Below are positions 8,252 through 17,916 of a DNA stretch of 64,000 bases, piece by piece. Position 1 is the stretch's first letter. Each line of letters starts with the position of its first letter. The position numbers were made by a program, and so were the translations under genes. The notes below the pieces were generated by a model, which saw nothing but the letters and a program-made list of their open reading frames with translations, was not told where the DNA came from and did no database searches. This stretch comes from Marinomonas communis (GTDB taxonomy: Bacteria > Pseudomonadota > Gammaproteobacteria > Pseudomonadales > Marinomonadaceae), in NCBI RefSeq assembly GCF_004363305.1, contig NZ_SNZA01000001.1, forward strand, positions 646,902-710,901, read 5' to 3'.

Positions 8252-9025
8252 TCAACTTCTAATGCCTCTACCGCGATTGAGTAGAGACAAACCAATATAA
8301 AATAACGCAATGATAAAGGCAGCGATAATAAACAAAGCCCACGTCACGTCAATATCTGAAACACCTAAAATCCCATAACGGAAGGCATTTACCATATAAA
8401 GCACCGGATTTAGCATGGATACCCCTTGCCAAAGCTCTGGTAGCAAACTAATCGAGTAAAACACCCCACCAAGGTACGTGAGTGGTGTTAAGATAAATGT
8501 CGGCACAATGGACACATCATCAAATGAGCGCGCATAGAGGGCATTAACAAAGCCTCCCAACGAGAACATCACTGATGTCAGGAATACGATAAGCACCGTT
8601 AGTAGTAAGTTATGTAGATGCATATGTGTAAAAAACAGCGACAACACTGTCACAATCGCCCCGACAAAAAGCCCTCGAGCAACGCCGCCTAAAACATAGC
8701 CTAGTAAAATCACCCAATTAGGCGTAGGTGACACCAGTAATTCTTGAACGCTATGCTGGAACTTGGCTGAGAAAAACGATGACGCAACATTCGAATATGA
8801 GTTGGTGATCACCGACATCATGATCAGTCCTGGGACGATGAACTGCATATAACTGAAGCCCCCCATTTCCCCAATACGACTTCCAATTAGATTACCAAAG
8901 ATCGCGAAATAAAGGGTCATGGTTATGGCTGGAGGTAGGAGGGTTTGCGGCCATATGCGCATAAAGCGGCGAATCTCTCGGCGCAAGATGGTGTAAAAGG
9001 CAATCCAAATTTCAGACGAGGACAT
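8252..9025 (-). CDS. yadH: ABC-2 type transporter permease (YadH-like)
   Basis: A 257-residue inner-membrane permease of the ABC-2 family. It has six hydrophobic helices, and the family pattern VPGLIMMSVITNSYSNV followed by FQHSVQELLVSPTPNW matches E. coli YadH. It is one base from the ATPase gene, so the two make a YadGH-type exporter. The substrate of YadGH is not established. queF follows 11 bases later, with no obvious functional link. Confidence 0.9.
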   Translation of the reverse strand: MSSSEIWIAFYTILRREIRRFMRIWPQTLLPPAITMTLYFAIFGNLIGSRIGEMGGFSYMQFIVPGLIMMSVITNSYSNVASSFFSAKFQHSVQELLVSPTPNWVILLGYVLGGVARGLFVGAIVTVLSLFFTHMHLHNLLLTVLIVFLTSVMFSLGGFVNALYARSFDDVSIVPTFILTPLTYLGGVFYSISLLPELWQGVSMLNPVLYMVNAFRYGILGVSDIDVTWALFIIAAFIIALFYIGLSLLNRGRGIRS

Positions 9026-9026
9026 G

Positions 9027-9944
9027 CTACTTACTTCCTTTGATCAATTTTACAAATAGCTCTTCAAGACGGTTTGACTTATTACGCATACTGACGACTT
9101 TGACATTCAGCTGATTTAAATAATTAAACACATCATTTAGGTTTTGACCTTTCATGACCGCTACTTCGATTGAAGAACCATCACCTACTAAATTCATCTC
9201 ATAACCGTCCAGTTCTACATTTGAAAGAGAATGATCTAAATCCAATACAAACGTCTCACTGCTTAATGTCTTTAAAAGCGCCTTCACACTGGTGTTCTCA
9301 ACAATTTCACCACTGTTAATGATGGCAATATTTCGACAAAGCTGCTCCGCCTCTTCAAGGTAATGGGTCGTTAGGATAATCGTGGTGCCCTGCTCATTTA
9401 GCTCTTTAATGAACTCCCACATAGAACGACGCAGCTCTATATCAACACCTGCTGTAGGCTCATCGAGGATTAAGACTTTCGGTTCATGTATCAGCGCACG
9501 AGCAATCATTAATCGACGCTTCATACCACCTGATAGCATACGAGACTGCGTGTCTTTTTTATCCCAAAGGTCGAGTTGTTTAAGATACTTTTCAGCTCGT
9601 TCTTTTGCTAACTCCAATGGTATTCCATAAAAGCCAGCCTGCGTGACCACGACGTTAAACACCGTCTCAAAGACATTGAAGTTGAACTCTTGAGGCACTA
9701 CGCCGAGGTGTAACTTTGCTTTGGCAAAATCTTGATCAATATCCACGCCAAAAATACGCACACTCCCTGCGGATTTATTGACTAAAGAACAAAGAATCCC
9801 AATCGTTGTCGACTTACCCGCGCCATTCGGCCCCAACAAAGCAAAGAAATCTCCCTGCTCAACAGTTAGATCAACCCCTTTTAAGGCTTCAAAACCGTTG
9901 TCGTAGCGTTTTTTTAGGTCCTTTATTTCAATAGCATATGCCAT
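9027..9944 (-). CDS. yadG: ABC transporter ATP-binding protein (YadG-like)
   Basis: A 305-residue ATPase with all ABC motifs: Walker A GPNGAGKST (near 40), signature LSGGMKRRLMIARAL, Walker B KVLILDEPTAGVD and switch His in TTHYLEE. The C-terminal 80 residues resemble the DUF4162-like tail of exporter ATPases. It is paired with the YadH-like permease one base downstream. ATG at 9944 faces a divergent GTG-start gene only 54 bases away, so the promoters must overlap. Confidence 0.92.
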   Translation of the reverse strand: MAYAIEIKDLKKRYDNGFEALKGVDLTVEQGDFFALLGPNGAGKSTTIGILCSLVNKSAGSVRIFGVDIDQDFAKAKLHLGVVPQEFNFNVFETVFNVVVTQAGFYGIPLELAKERAEKYLKQLDLWDKKDTQSRMLSGGMKRRLMIARALIHEPKVLILDEPTAGVDIELRRSMWEFIKELNEQGTTIILTTHYLEEAEQLCRNIAIINSGEIVENTSVKALLKTLSSETFVLDLDHSLSNVELDGYEMNLVGDGSSIEVAVMKGQNLNDVFNYLNQLNVKVVSMRNKSNRLEELFVKLIKGSK

Positions 9945-9998
9945 AATAACCTTCTTAATTAATACACTTTAAACCCATCAAGATAGGTTTCATTTCTC

Positions 9999-10412
9999 GT
10001 GAGTTCTAGAATCCAATTTATTATTAGCCGCCTACAAAACCTTCAGCAACGCTTCCAAGAGCATGACCCCTTTGATCGCTCTGAGTTAGCTGAAGAAGAG
10101 CAAGATTTTATTAATAAGTGGGATGAACTAATTACTTCAGGCAACCAAGCTCAACCTGAGTTTCTCTTTGATGCCCAGGAGCTGTTAAGCCGCTTTATCC
10201 GCTGCTACCCAAACTTGGTTCCTTTAATGCATCGTGAGCTATTATATTTTGTCGGTGGTGAATGCTTGCACTTCCTAGGAGACGAAGAGCTCGGTTTTTA
10301 CCAACAAATTGACGAGCAATTATATGATGCGGAACAAGCAGGTGGGAGCGTAGACATAGCTGAAATGATAGAAGCTAATCGCCCTGCTGCTCAAGGGGAA
10401 ACCTTGCAATAA
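9999..10412 (+). CDS. PA2817 family protein of unknown function
   Basis: A 137-residue soluble, acidic protein matching the small PA2817 family found in Pseudomonas and relatives. It starts with GTG at 9999. Visible features are a helical N-terminus (FIISRLQNLQQRFQEHDPF) and a conserved-looking core RELLYFVGGECLHFLGDEE. There are no membrane segments or catalytic motifs. It is a single-gene unit ended by a strong terminator; function is unknown. Confidence 0.78.
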   Translation: MSSRIQFIISRLQNLQQRFQEHDPFDRSELAEEEQDFINKWDELITSGNQAQPEFLFDAQELLSRFIRCYPNLVPLMHRELLYFVGGECLHFLGDEELGFYQQIDEQLYDAEQAGGSVDIAEMIEANRPAAQGETLQ

Positions 10413-10425
10413 AAATTAAGTTTAT

Positions 10426-10453
10426 AAAAAAAGCGGCTATTGCCGCTTTTTTT
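10426..10453. terminator. Bidirectional terminator between PA2817-family gene and fabF
   Basis: AAAAAGCGGC, loop TATT and GCCGCTTTTTTT. The A-run and T-run allow it to work in both directions; it reaches the stop codon of fabF. Confidence 0.9.
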
Positions 10454-11690
10454 ATATTTTTCGGAACACTAAAGTGCCGTTGGTTCCACCAAAACCAAAC
10501 GAATTGTTAAGGACTAACTCGACTTTTCGTTTTTGTGCCGTATGGGCAACATAGTTCAAGTCACAACCTTCGCTAGGTTCTTCCAAATTAATAGTCGGTG
10601 GCACCAACTGATCCCGTATCGCCAAAACAGAGAAAATAGACTCTACTGCACCCGCTGCACCTAACAGGTGACCAGTCATCGACTTCGTTGAGCTCATTGC
10701 AACATCAGAGGCATCAGCCCCCATTAATGTTTTGACCGCTTGCGTTTCAGCAAGATCACCAATCGGAGTTGAAGTACCATGAGCGTTAATGTAATCAATC
10801 TCTGACGCCTTGGCACCCGCATCTTTAAGAGCAGCACTCATTGCGGATAAAGCCCCATCACCATTCTCTGGTGGTGCGGTCATATGGTAGGCATCATCAC
10901 TCATACCAAAGCCAGCCAATTCTGCATAGATCGTCGCTCCACGAGCGATGGCATGCTCGTATTCCTCTAAAACTAGAATACCTGAGCCATCCCCCATCAC
11001 AAAACCATCACGGTCTTTATCCCATGGCCGGCTTGCTGTCTTAGGATCATCATTGCGTGTCGACAAAGCACGTGCTGCACCGAAGCCACCGATACCAAGC
11101 GGAGTGATTGCCATTTCTGCACCACCAGCCACCATAACATCTGCGTCACCGTATGAAATCATACGCCCCGCCATACCTATGTTATGCGTACCTGTAGTAC
11201 AAGCTGTTACGATCGAAATGTTTGGCCCTTGAAAACCAAAGCGAATCGCAACATGCCCAGAAATCATATTAATGATTGCGCCAGGAACAAAGAACGGAGA
11301 GATCCGTTTTGGCCCCGATGCATTCAGCAATTCAACGTTCTTCTCGATCATTGGCAAACCACCAATACCTGAACCGATAGCACATCCAACACGTTGATAG
11401 TCAATTGCTTCAGGGGTTAATCTAGCATCTTCAATAGCTTGGACTGCTGCCGCAATACCGTATTGAATGAAAACATCCATTTTCCGAGCTTCTTTTACGC
11501 TCATGTATTGCGATGCATCGAAGTCTCTTACTTGCGCAGCAAAACGGGTGGAAAATTGGGAGGCATCAAAGTGCTCAATTGGAGAAACACCACTTTTGCC
11601 TTCAATTACATTATCCCAAGAGTCTTTTACGTTATTGCCAAGGGGGCTCACCATTCCCATACCGGTGACTACGACCCGACGACGAGACAT
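10452..11690 (-). CDS. fabF: 3-oxoacyl-[ACP] synthase II
   Basis: Beta-ketoacyl-ACP synthase II, elongating acyl-ACP in the cytoplasm. At 412 residues it is of normal length. The catalytic triad is visible: Cys164 in [10 protein letters not shown], and two histidines in [11 protein letters not shown] and [13 protein letters not shown]. It is the last gene of the plsX-fabDG-acpP-fabF cluster but is separated from acpP by a hairpin terminator at 11737-11770, so its expression is likely lower than, or partly independent of, acpP. Confidence 0.97.
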   Translation of the reverse strand: MSRRRVVVTGMGMVSPLGNNVKDSWDNVIEGKSGVSPIEHFDASQFSTRFAAQVRDFDASQYMSVKEARKMDVFIQYGIAAAVQAIEDARLTPEAIDYQRVGCAIGSGIGGLPMIEKNVELLNASGPKRISPFFVPGAIINMISGHVAIRFGFQGPNISIVTACTTGTHNIGMAGRMISYGDADVMVAGGAEMAITPLGIGGFGAARALSTRNDDPKTASRPWDKDRDGFVMGDGSGILVLEEYEHAIARGATIYAELAGFGMSDDAYHMTAPPENGDGALSAMSAALKDAGAKASEIDYINAHGTSTPIGDLAETQAVKTLMGADASDVAMSSTKSMTGHLLGAAGAVESIFSVLAIRDQLVPPTINLEEPSEGCDLNYVAHTAQKRKVELVLNNSFGFGGTNGTLVFRKI

Positions 11691-11736
11691 ATGATTCCTC
11701 CGAAAAACTCCCTTTTATGTAGGGGGTATGAATAAG

Positions 11737-11770
11737 AAAAGCCGCTGTACGTACAATACAAGCGGCTTTT
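11737..11770 (-). terminator. Hairpin between acpP and fabF
   Basis: AAAAGCCGCT and AGCGGCTTTT pair over a 14-base spacer. It lies just after acpP and before fabF, so it probably trims or attenuates the abundant acpP message and lets a fraction read into fabF. Confidence 0.75.
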
Positions 11771-11793
11771 CGAAAACTCAGTGCACCAGGTTA

Positions 11794-12027
11794 TTACAAG
11801 TTAGCGTTGATGTAATCAATTGCTGCTTGTACAGTGGTGATTTTTTCTGCTTCTTCGTCAGGAATCTCTGTATCGAATTCCTCTTCAAGAGCCATTACAA
11901 GCTCAACTGTGTCTAGGGAATCAGCACCTAGATCATCTACGAAAGACGCTGCTGGCACAACTTCTTCCTCTTTAACACCTAGTTGTTCGCAAACGATTTT
12001 TTTAACGCGTTCTTCAATGCTACTCAT
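11794..12027 (-). CDS. acpP: Acyl carrier protein
   Basis: A 77-residue, strongly acidic acyl carrier protein. The phosphopantetheine site is Ser37 in [10 protein letters not shown]. It carries growing acyl chains for the Fab enzymes, PlsX and lipid A synthesis. The 135-base gap upstream of it (to fabG) is larger than other gaps in the cluster and contains a TATAAT hexamer, which suggests its own strong promoter, as is usual for acpP. Confidence 0.98.
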   Translation of the reverse strand: MSSIEERVKKIVCEQLGVKEEEVVPAASFVDDLGADSLDTVELVMALEEEFDTEIPDEEAEKITTVQAAIDYINANL

Positions 12028-12069
12028 TAGAAGTTCCTACTCTACTCGTTAATAGCTCACTTTGAGCAT

Positions 12070-12075
12070 ATTATA
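12070..12075 (-). promoter_or_regulatory. Probable -10 element of the acpP promoter
   Basis: On the minus strand this reads TATAAT, a perfect sigma-70 -10 hexamer, 43-48 bases before the acpP start. No convincing -35 at 16-18 bases was found. Confidence 0.4.
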
Positions 12076-12162
12076 AAAATTAGTGACACCCATAGTGGGC
12101 GTGATTCTCATCATGAACCGGAGACGTATTTTCGTTGAATTCATTACGAATTTCAACTCAAA

Positions 12163-12888
12163 TTACGCCATGTACATACCACCATTGACATGTAGGGTTT
12201 CACCGGTAATGTAACCTGCTGCATCAGAGGCCAAGAAAGCAACAGCTGCTGCAATTTCAGCTGGCTCACCAAGACGTGCTGCTGGCACTTTAGAAACCAA
12301 GTTCGCTTTGTGCTCTTCTGGTAGATCTTTGGTCATGTCTGTCGCAATAAAGCCAGGCGCTACACAGTTTACAGTGATGCCACGAGAGCCAATTTCAGCA
12401 GCTAAAGAGCGACTAAAACCTTCTAGGCCTGCTTTTGCAGCAGAATAGTTTGCTTGGCCAGCGTTCCCCATAGAACCAACAACAGAACTAATCGTAACAA
12501 TTCGACCGAATTTTGCTTTGGTCATGCCACGTAGACACGCTTTTGTTACTCGGAATACAGACGTAAGGTTAGTGTTGATCACTTGATCCCACTCATCCAT
12601 CTTCATACGCATCATTAGGTTATCGCGCGTGATACCAGCGTTATTAACCAAAACTGTAGGCGCACCAAACTCTTCGTTGATTTGCTTGATAACAGCATCT
12701 ACTGACTCGTCGTTAGAAACATCCAGTACGATACCCTTACCATTATCGCCTAAGTATTCGCTAATGCTTGCAGCACCCGCTTCACTTGTTGCGGTACCCA
12801 CTACAGTCATACCATTAGCGACTAGCGCTTCAGCGATGGCTTTACCAATGCCACGCGTCGCACCAGTTACTAGCGCAATCTTGCTCAT
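12163..12888 (-). CDS. fabG: 3-oxoacyl-[ACP] reductase
   Basis: Short-chain dehydrogenase that reduces beta-ketoacyl-ACP with NADPH. At 241 residues from ATG 12888 it shows the Rossmann glycine motif TGATRGIG, NNAG, the catalytic Ser and YSAAKAG, and a C-terminal NGGMYMA. The start at 12888 has GGAGATAACTTG in front and gives the standard N-terminus MSKIALVTG; a longer reading to 12930 would overlap fabD and is unlikely. It follows fabD by 19 bases. Confidence 0.97.
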   Translation of the reverse strand: MSKIALVTGATRGIGKAIAEALVANGMTVVGTATSEAGAASISEYLGDNGKGIVLDVSNDESVDAVIKQINEEFGAPTVLVNNAGITRDNLMMRMKMDEWDQVINTNLTSVFRVTKACLRGMTKAKFGRIVTISSVVGSMGNAGQANYSAAKAGLEGFSRSLAAEIGSRGITVNCVAPGFIATDMTKDLPEEHKANLVSKVPAARLGEPAEIAAAVAFLASDAAGYITGETLHVNGGMYMA

Positions 12889-12907
12889 CAAGTTATCTCC
12901 AGTAATT

Positions 12908-13834
12908 TTAAATTCCTGCAGCAGCTTCAAAACCTGCTACATCTCCAATTGCTACAGCATCTAAACCTTTGACAATACGCTTGTTTAGACCTGTCAAAAC
13001 TTTACCCGGACCACATTCAATTGTCTTTTCTACACCAAGCTCATTCAACAAGGCAATAGATTGTGTCCATAAAACTGGCTCACTTAGCTGAGAGACTAGG
13101 TTTGATTTGATTTGTGCCGCATCCGATACCGCTTGCGCAGTAACGTTTTGAACCAGTTTGATCGCAGGCTCTTTAAATTCAATCGCATTTAAACGTTCTG
13201 CAAGTTTCTCACCTGCAGGAACCATCAATTTACAGTGTGACGGCACGCTCACAGGTAAAGGCAATGCACGTTTAGCACCCGCTTCTTTAGCGTTTGCCAT
13301 CGCAACTTCAACTGCTGCCGTTTCACCTGCAATTACTACTTGACCTGGAGAGTTAAAGTTAACCGCACTCACCACGCCTTCAGAAACTGCCTCACAAGCT
13401 GCTACAACCTGCTCATCAGATAAACCAATGATAGCGGCCATAGCGCCAGCACCCGCTGGGACCGCCTGCTGCATGAACTCACCACGCAATTTAACCAGTT
13501 CAACTGCATCGGCAAATTCAATCACACCAGCACACACTAACGCAGAGTACTCACCCAAACTATGACCTGCAACATAAGCAGGCTTATCACCACCTTGCTG
13601 CTCCCACAGACGCCATAGAGCAACACTACTTGTTAACAGTGCTGGTTGAGTTTTATCTGTTTGATTTAGAGATTCAGCGTCGTTTTGCACCAAATCCCAT
13701 AGGTCGTAACCTAGCACTTGAGACGCTTCATCAAACGTTGCTTTGATAATGTCGTATTTTTCTGCCAAGTCAGACAGCATACCTAGCTGTTGAGAACCTT
13801 GACCTGGAAACACGAATGCTAATGAAGAGTTCAT
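12908..13834 (-). CDS. fabD: Malonyl-CoA:ACP transacylase
   Basis: FabD loads malonyl groups onto ACP. The 308-residue chain has FVFPGQGSQ at the N-terminus, the nucleophile Ser92 in AGHSLGEYSALV, and the partner His in VPSHCKLM. Its start overlaps the stop of plsX by 4 bases (ATGA), indicating coupled translation. It sits in the classical plsX-fabD-fabG order. Confidence 0.97.
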   Translation of the reverse strand: MNSSLAFVFPGQGSQQLGMLSDLAEKYDIIKATFDEASQVLGYDLWDLVQNDAESLNQTDKTQPALLTSSVALWRLWEQQGGDKPAYVAGHSLGEYSALVCAGVIEFADAVELVKLRGEFMQQAVPAGAGAMAAIIGLSDEQVVAACEAVSEGVVSAVNFNSPGQVVIAGETAAVEVAMANAKEAGAKRALPLPVSVPSHCKLMVPAGEKLAERLNAIEFKEPAIKLVQNVTAQAVSDAAQIKSNLVSQLSEPVLWTQSIALLNELGVEKTIECGPGKVLTGLNKRIVKGLDAVAIGDVAGFEAAAGI

Positions 13835-14781
13835 AACACCCCCTGTTGAGTTAACTTGGTTTCTATTCGTTTGTATAAATTTGTGCGAGCTATATCAATA
13901 CCGTACTCAATCGCACCCATCATAGCCTGCAGATCTGAGCGACCATGACCTTTGACTAAATTTCCCTTGATGCCGACTAAACATGCACCATGCCGACTTT
14001 CTGCCTGCACCAGTTTTTCAATTGCAGAAGTATCCATTGAATGCTTTGGCAACTGAGACAACAAAAACATAAACAAGCCTTCAGAAGCTTTCAGCACGGC
14101 ATTCCCTACCATGCCATCACAAACAATCACATTCTTCTCACCTGAAAAAAGCTCAAACCCTTCAGCGAAGCCCGAAAACTTAGGCCATGCTTGTTCGGAT
14201 AGCATTTGGTAGCATTCCTTAATAACAGAGCTTCCTTTACTCGTCTCGACACCAACATTTAACAGCGCCACATTTGCTTCACTGTCACTTCGCGCTTCCA
14301 CATAGGAAGCCCCTAGTAAGGCAAAGCCATTCAACATCTCTGCGGCACAATGCACATTCGCCCCCAAATCCACTAAACAACGAAGCGGATTGGGTCGCAT
14401 CTCTCGAATTAAAGCTGGATAAAGCTTTGGTCTAAGCAAACCAACAATATGACGTGCAAGCGCCACCATGGCTGCAGTATTACCAAACGTCACCACTACA
14501 TCAGCCTTAGCTTTAGACATATCAGCCAGAGAACGATATATGGTCGAATCCACTCTTTTAAACAATGAACGATCGACGACTTCCATACTAGATACAGAAT
14601 CGTGACAAGCGACAGGAATAATTCGAGAAGAAGGCGACTCAGCAGGAAAATCAAATTCCTGAGGGTCAAAATAGAAGTGCGCCTCAACATCTGTAAAGGC
14701 GGCAACAATTTTTTCTGTTGCTTGGAATGCAATGCGGGGACCTAAGTCCCCGCCCATAGCGTCAATAGCTACCCTAATCAT
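13831..14781 (-). CDS. plsX: Phosphate acyltransferase PlsX
   Basis: PlsX converts acyl-ACP to acyl-phosphate for phosphatidic acid synthesis. The 316-residue chain opens with IAIDAMGGDLGPR (written here VAIDAMGGDLGPR) and contains VDLGANVHCAAEML and a C-terminal GIKGNLVKGHGRSD, all family hallmarks. It is located between rpmF and fabD as in most gammaproteobacteria and is 12 bases after rpmF. Confidence 0.96.
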   Translation of the reverse strand: MIRVAIDAMGGDLGPRIAFQATEKIVAAFTDVEAHFYFDPQEFDFPAESPSSRIIPVACHDSVSSMEVVDRSLFKRVDSTIYRSLADMSKAKADVVVTFGNTAAMVALARHIVGLLRPKLYPALIREMRPNPLRCLVDLGANVHCAAEMLNGFALLGASYVEARSDSEANVALLNVGVETSKGSSVIKECYQMLSEQAWPKFSGFAEGFELFSGEKNVIVCDGMVGNAVLKASEGLFMFLLSQLPKHSMDTSAIEKLVQAESRHGACLVGIKGNLVKGHGRSDLQAMMGAIEYGIDIARTNLYKRIETKLTQQGVL

Positions 14782-14793
14782 TGGGGTATCTAA

Positions 14794-14973
14794 TTACTCA
14801 CCCTTAGGAGTAACAACTTGACGGCCACGGTAAAAACCGTCTGCAGAAACGTGGTGACGACGGTGTAGTTCACCAGTAGTCTGTTCTACAGATAGAGTTG
14901 GGTTAGATAGTGCATCGTGTGAACGGCGCTGGCCGCGACGTGAACGAGTCACTTTACTTTTTTGTACTGCCAT
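14794..14973 (-). CDS. rpmF: 50S ribosomal protein L32
   Basis: A 59-residue gene read directly from the minus strand: [20 protein letters not shown] at the start and [18 protein letters not shown] at the end. It matches bacterial L32 of the non-zinc type (no CxxC pairs). ATG at 14973 has a GGAGCTCC-type ribosome site. It lies between yceD and plsX, the conserved yceD-rpmF-plsX-fab order that ties ribosome assembly to lipid synthesis. Confidence 0.97.
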   Translation of the reverse strand: MAVQKSKVTRSRRGQRRSHDALSNPTLSVEQTTGELHRRHHVSADGFYRGRQVVTPKGE

Positions 14974-14984
14974 TTTTGGAGCTC

Positions 14985-15515
14985 CTAATTTTTCTTAGCC
15001 TTTAATTCGGCCAATATACTAAATGGATTCGGTTTATTTTCGTCATCCGGTGCGTCATCGGTAGACGATGCATACTTTAGAGCTACTGGGTTGCAACCAC
15101 TTTCTTCGTGATAGGCAACAATAGGTAAAGCGAGAAGTAACTCTTGCTCGACCATATTAGCGAGAACGACCTCACCATCGGTCATGACAACGGGATCATA
15201 GTCGCTAGGAATATTCTTTGCGTGATCTTCGTCATAAACGAAGCACACACACAGATCAACCTCCAGATCAACTGGTGCAGCTTCCAAGCATCGTTGACAC
15301 TCAACTTGAACGGTTGCAGTAATGGATCCGGTCGCAATGTAGCGCCTATCTTCATCGACTCTAAAGTTTAGATGAATTAACGCATCCCCTTCATTTGACG
15401 CTAAAGCAGCGCTCAACTCCGGAAATACACTGAGTGGTAAACGCCCCTCTAATGCAACTTCTTGAGCAGCATATTTACGAGGGTCAAAGTATTTAGGTAA
15501 TGTGTCATTCAACAT
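14985..15515 (-). CDS. yceD: DUF177 protein YceD, large ribosomal subunit rRNA accumulation protein
   Basis: A 176-residue YceD family protein, linked in E. coli to 23S rRNA accumulation. Characteristic parts are the CQRC pair ([18 protein letters not shown]), the [19 protein letters not shown] segment and the C-terminal [14 protein letters not shown] start at ATG 15515 because [14 protein letters not shown] aligns with homologues; a TTG at 15536 would add seven residues. It is the first gene of the rpmF-plsX-fab transcript, with 134 bases to the divergent yceF gene. Confidence 0.9.
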   Translation of the reverse strand: MLNDTLPKYFDPRKYAAQEVALEGRLPLSVFPELSAALASNEGDALIHLNFRVDEDRRYIATGSITATVQVECQRCLEAAPVDLEVDLCVCFVYDEDHAKNIPSDYDPVVMTDGEVVLANMVEQELLLALPIVAYHEESGCNPVALKYASSTDDAPDDENKPNPFSILAELKAKKN

Positions 15516-15649
15516 GGCGGGGAATAATATTGCCAAGGACCATTCTTGTCAAAGAATACTGAGGCAGAAATGGCATTTTTTACGTATTATTTCGTGCGAT
15601 TCTAATTTTTAGCTATTTTTTCGACAAATCAAGGCACTGCAGGCTTCAT

Positions 15650-16237
15650 ATGACACAAAAATTGATCTTAGGCTCTTCCTCGAAATACCGTCAAAGCCTT
15701 TTAAAACGTCTTCAAATCCCATTCACCACACTTTCTCCTGATATCGACGAAAATCAATTACCAGATGAGACTCCTGAGAATTACATTGAACGGATCACTA
15801 AAGCTAAGGCTGAAGCACTCAAAAGCAAGCTGGATGATAATAGTATCTTAATTACATCAGACCAGTGTGCAACGTTCGATGGCATTATTATAGGCAAGCC
15901 TCTAACCAAACAAAAAGCCTGCGAACAACTCCAAAGCTTTAGTGGCAAAACAGTCACGTTTCTGACTGGTCTTTACACTTACAGCTCCCTCTCTCAGCAA
16001 AGCCGATACACTTTATCTGAGTTTAAAGTAAGCTTTCGAGAGTTGAGTAAATGTGAAATTGAGCGATACATTGACCTTGAGTCGCCACTAGATTGTGCTG
16101 GCAGCTTTAAATGTGAAGGCCTTGGTGTTGCTTTGTTTGAAAAGATGGAGGGAGAAGACCCCACATCATTGGTAGGACTACCATTAATTGAAACATGTAA
16201 AAGCCTGCGACAGCTTGGCATAAACCCGCTTGCTTAA
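15650..16237 (+). CDS. yceF: Maf-like nucleotide pyrophosphatase YceF
   Basis: A 195-residue Maf/HAM1-fold house-cleaning pyrophosphatase. It follows E. coli YceF (7-methyl-GTP pyrophosphatase) closely: LGSSSKYRQSLLKRLQI, LITSDQCATFDG, ITGKPLT-like IIGKPLTKQKA and DCAGSFKCEGLGVALFEKMEG. ATG at 15650. Divergent from yceD, as in E. coli, where yceF, yceD and rpmF are neighbours. It ends in a strong hairpin shared with the peptidase gene. Confidence 0.93.
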   Translation: MTQKLILGSSSKYRQSLLKRLQIPFTTLSPDIDENQLPDETPENYIERITKAKAEALKSKLDDNSILITSDQCATFDGIIIGKPLTKQKACEQLQSFSGKTVTFLTGLYTYSSLSQQSRYTLSEFKVSFRELSKCEIERYIDLESPLDCAGSFKCEGLGVALFEKMEGEDPTSLVGLPLIETCKSLRQLGINPLA

Positions 16238-16246
16238 TCGATACAA

Positions 16247-16270
16247 AAACGGAGCCCTAGGGCTCCGTTT
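16247..16270. terminator. Bidirectional terminator, perfect 24-bp palindrome
   Basis: AAACGGAGCCCTAGGGCTCC followed by GTTT is self-complementary, between convergent yceF and the S49 peptidase gene. Confidence 0.82.
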
Positions 16271-16293
16271 GTTATTTATGTAATGGCATATAT

Positions 16294-17295
16294 TTAGCGC
16301 AGCTCATAAAGCCAAGACTTAACACTTGCCGATAGCTCCACCCCTAACTGCTTGGCCACCTTCTCCCATGGCTCTTGGTATGGCGTATAGTAAGCAGGCG
16401 TAAGACCCGAAAACTCTGTATTCAATAAATTTTGAGCGTAACCTAGCTCATCAGCCAAACCATTTTGTAATGCCTGTGTCCCAGTAAATACCATACCAGT
16501 AAACATCTGCGGATCGTTTGTCAAACGATCACCACGCCCTTCTTTTACAGCGCTAATAAATTGTTGATGCGTCTCATCCAACACCGCCTGCCAACTTTCT
16601 TGAGCTTGCTCTGACATAGGCGAAAACGGATCCATGAATCCTTTATTCTCACCAGCAATAAACAAGCGACGCTTTACACCTAACTTTTCGATCAGTTCAC
16701 TGGCCTCAAAACCACCAGATATCACACCAATAGAGCCAACTAGGCTCGCCTTATCCACAACAATCTTATCTGCCGCCGATGCGATATAATAGCCACCAGA
16801 AGCCGCCATATCCTCCACTGCCACGACGACAGGTATCGATGGAAACTGCTTTCTATATTTCATGATGACATCATGCAAAATTCCCGCATGCACAGGACTG
16901 CCACCTGGGCTATTCATTTCAATCAATACAGCTTTATTACGTGAATCCGCATAAATATCGTCAAAGAGAGGAACATATTCGTTCGCATCCACCTCACTTT
17001 GCGCGCCTATCGTCCCTTGCATTCGAATGACAGCAACACTATCACTCACTGTCACTTCGTCAATCTCTGCACTCATAAATGCGGCGGACAAAACGCCAAT
17101 AAAAATCGTTAGATAAACAAATCGGAAAAATATTTTCCATCGGCGTGCACGGCGACGTTCGACTACTTGAGCGCCAAGCACTTCTTTTAGTGCATCAACT
17201 ACACCATCTGACGTATCACTAGATGCCGAGACAATTTTTTTAACTTCGACCTCGGATTCTATGTTTTTCTTATCGTCTTCTTCATTCCACGCCAT
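16294..17295 (-). CDS. sppA: Signal peptide peptidase, S49 family (single-domain SppA/SohB type)
   Basis: An inner-membrane serine protease of about 333 residues that degrades released signal peptides. A transmembrane helix (FFRFVYLTIFIGVLSAAFM) follows a short charged N-terminus. The catalytic Ser lies in MNSPGGSPVHAG and the general-base Lys in VVDKASLVGSIGVISG. The length is that of the one-domain form rather than the tandem E. coli SppA. ATG at 17295 has GGAG at a suitable distance; 20 extra residues up to 17355 are unlikely. It is divergent from the MaoC gene. Confidence 0.9.
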   Translation of the reverse strand: MAWNEEDDKKNIESEVEVKKIVSASSDTSDGVVDALKEVLGAQVVERRRARRWKIFFRFVYLTIFIGVLSAAFMSAEIDEVTVSDSVAVIRMQGTIGAQSEVDANEYVPLFDDIYADSRNKAVLIEMNSPGGSPVHAGILHDVIMKYRKQFPSIPVVVAVEDMAASGGYYIASAADKIVVDKASLVGSIGVISGGFEASELIEKLGVKRRLFIAGENKGFMDPFSPMSEQAQESWQAVLDETHQQFISAVKEGRGDRLTNDPQMFTGMVFTGTQALQNGLADELGYAQNLLNTEFSGLTPAYYTPYQEPWEKVAKQLGVELSASVKSWLYELR

Positions 17296-17427
17296 GAACT
17301 TCTCCACTCGCCCAACAATTTTGATGACAGGCCCTATAACAAATACAACACTCATAATGCCGAAGCACTTAAGTTACGAGACATTGAAGTGTAACATAGC
17401 GCCATTTATAGAAATAAGGACTTAATA

Positions 17428-17835
17428 GTGAGCTACTCATTCGAAGAATTAACAGAAGGCCTAAGCGCAAGCTTTGAAAAAGTTGTTACAGAACAAGACG
17501 TGCAAACTTTCGCGCAAGTAACAGGAGACACCAACCCTGTTCACTTGGATGCAGACTATGCTGCCACTACTAGCTTTGAAAAACCCATTGCTCACGGAAT
17601 GCTGACTGCCGGCTTCATTTCAGCAGCCATCGGCACAAAGTTACCTGGGCCTGGCTGTATTTATTTAGAGCAATCACTGAAATTTCGCGCCCCTGTGTTT
17701 ATTGGTGCAACGGTGACCACTACTGTAACTGTAAAAGAGCTGAATGAACGTCGCCGTCGCGCCGTGCTGGAAACTGTTTGTACAGTAGAAGGTAAGAAAG
17801 TTGTGACGGGCGAAGCCACCATCATGTTACCGTAA
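17428..17835 (+). CDS. MaoC-like (R)-specific enoyl-CoA hydratase
   Basis: A 135-residue hot-dog-fold hydratase. The hydratase-2 motif with catalytic Asp and His is visible as TGDTNPVHLDADYA..FEKPIAHGML. PhaJ proteins of this size hydrate trans-2-enoyl-CoA to (R)-3-hydroxyacyl-CoA for polyhydroxyalkanoate synthesis, but other MaoC proteins act in different pathways. GTG at 17428 is preceded by AAGGA. No phaC or beta-oxidation genes are nearby, so the pathway is not decided. Confidence 0.85.
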   Translation: MSYSFEELTEGLSASFEKVVTEQDVQTFAQVTGDTNPVHLDADYAATTSFEKPIAHGMLTAGFISAAIGTKLPGPGCIYLEQSLKFRAPVFIGATVTTTVTVKELNERRRRAVLETVCTVEGKKVVTGEATIMLP

Positions 17836-17858
17836 AAAGTAATTAGTTCCTAGAATGC

Positions 17859-17895
17859 AAAAAAGCCGCAGCATTCGTTATGCTGCGGCTTTTTA
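17859..17895. terminator. Bidirectional terminator between MaoC gene and rluC
   Basis: AAAAAGCCGCAGCA and TGCTGCGGCTTTTT form a 14-bp stem over a short loop, with A and T ends. Confidence 0.9.
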
Positions 17896-17916
17896 ATCAA
17901 TCAATACTGGATCAAA

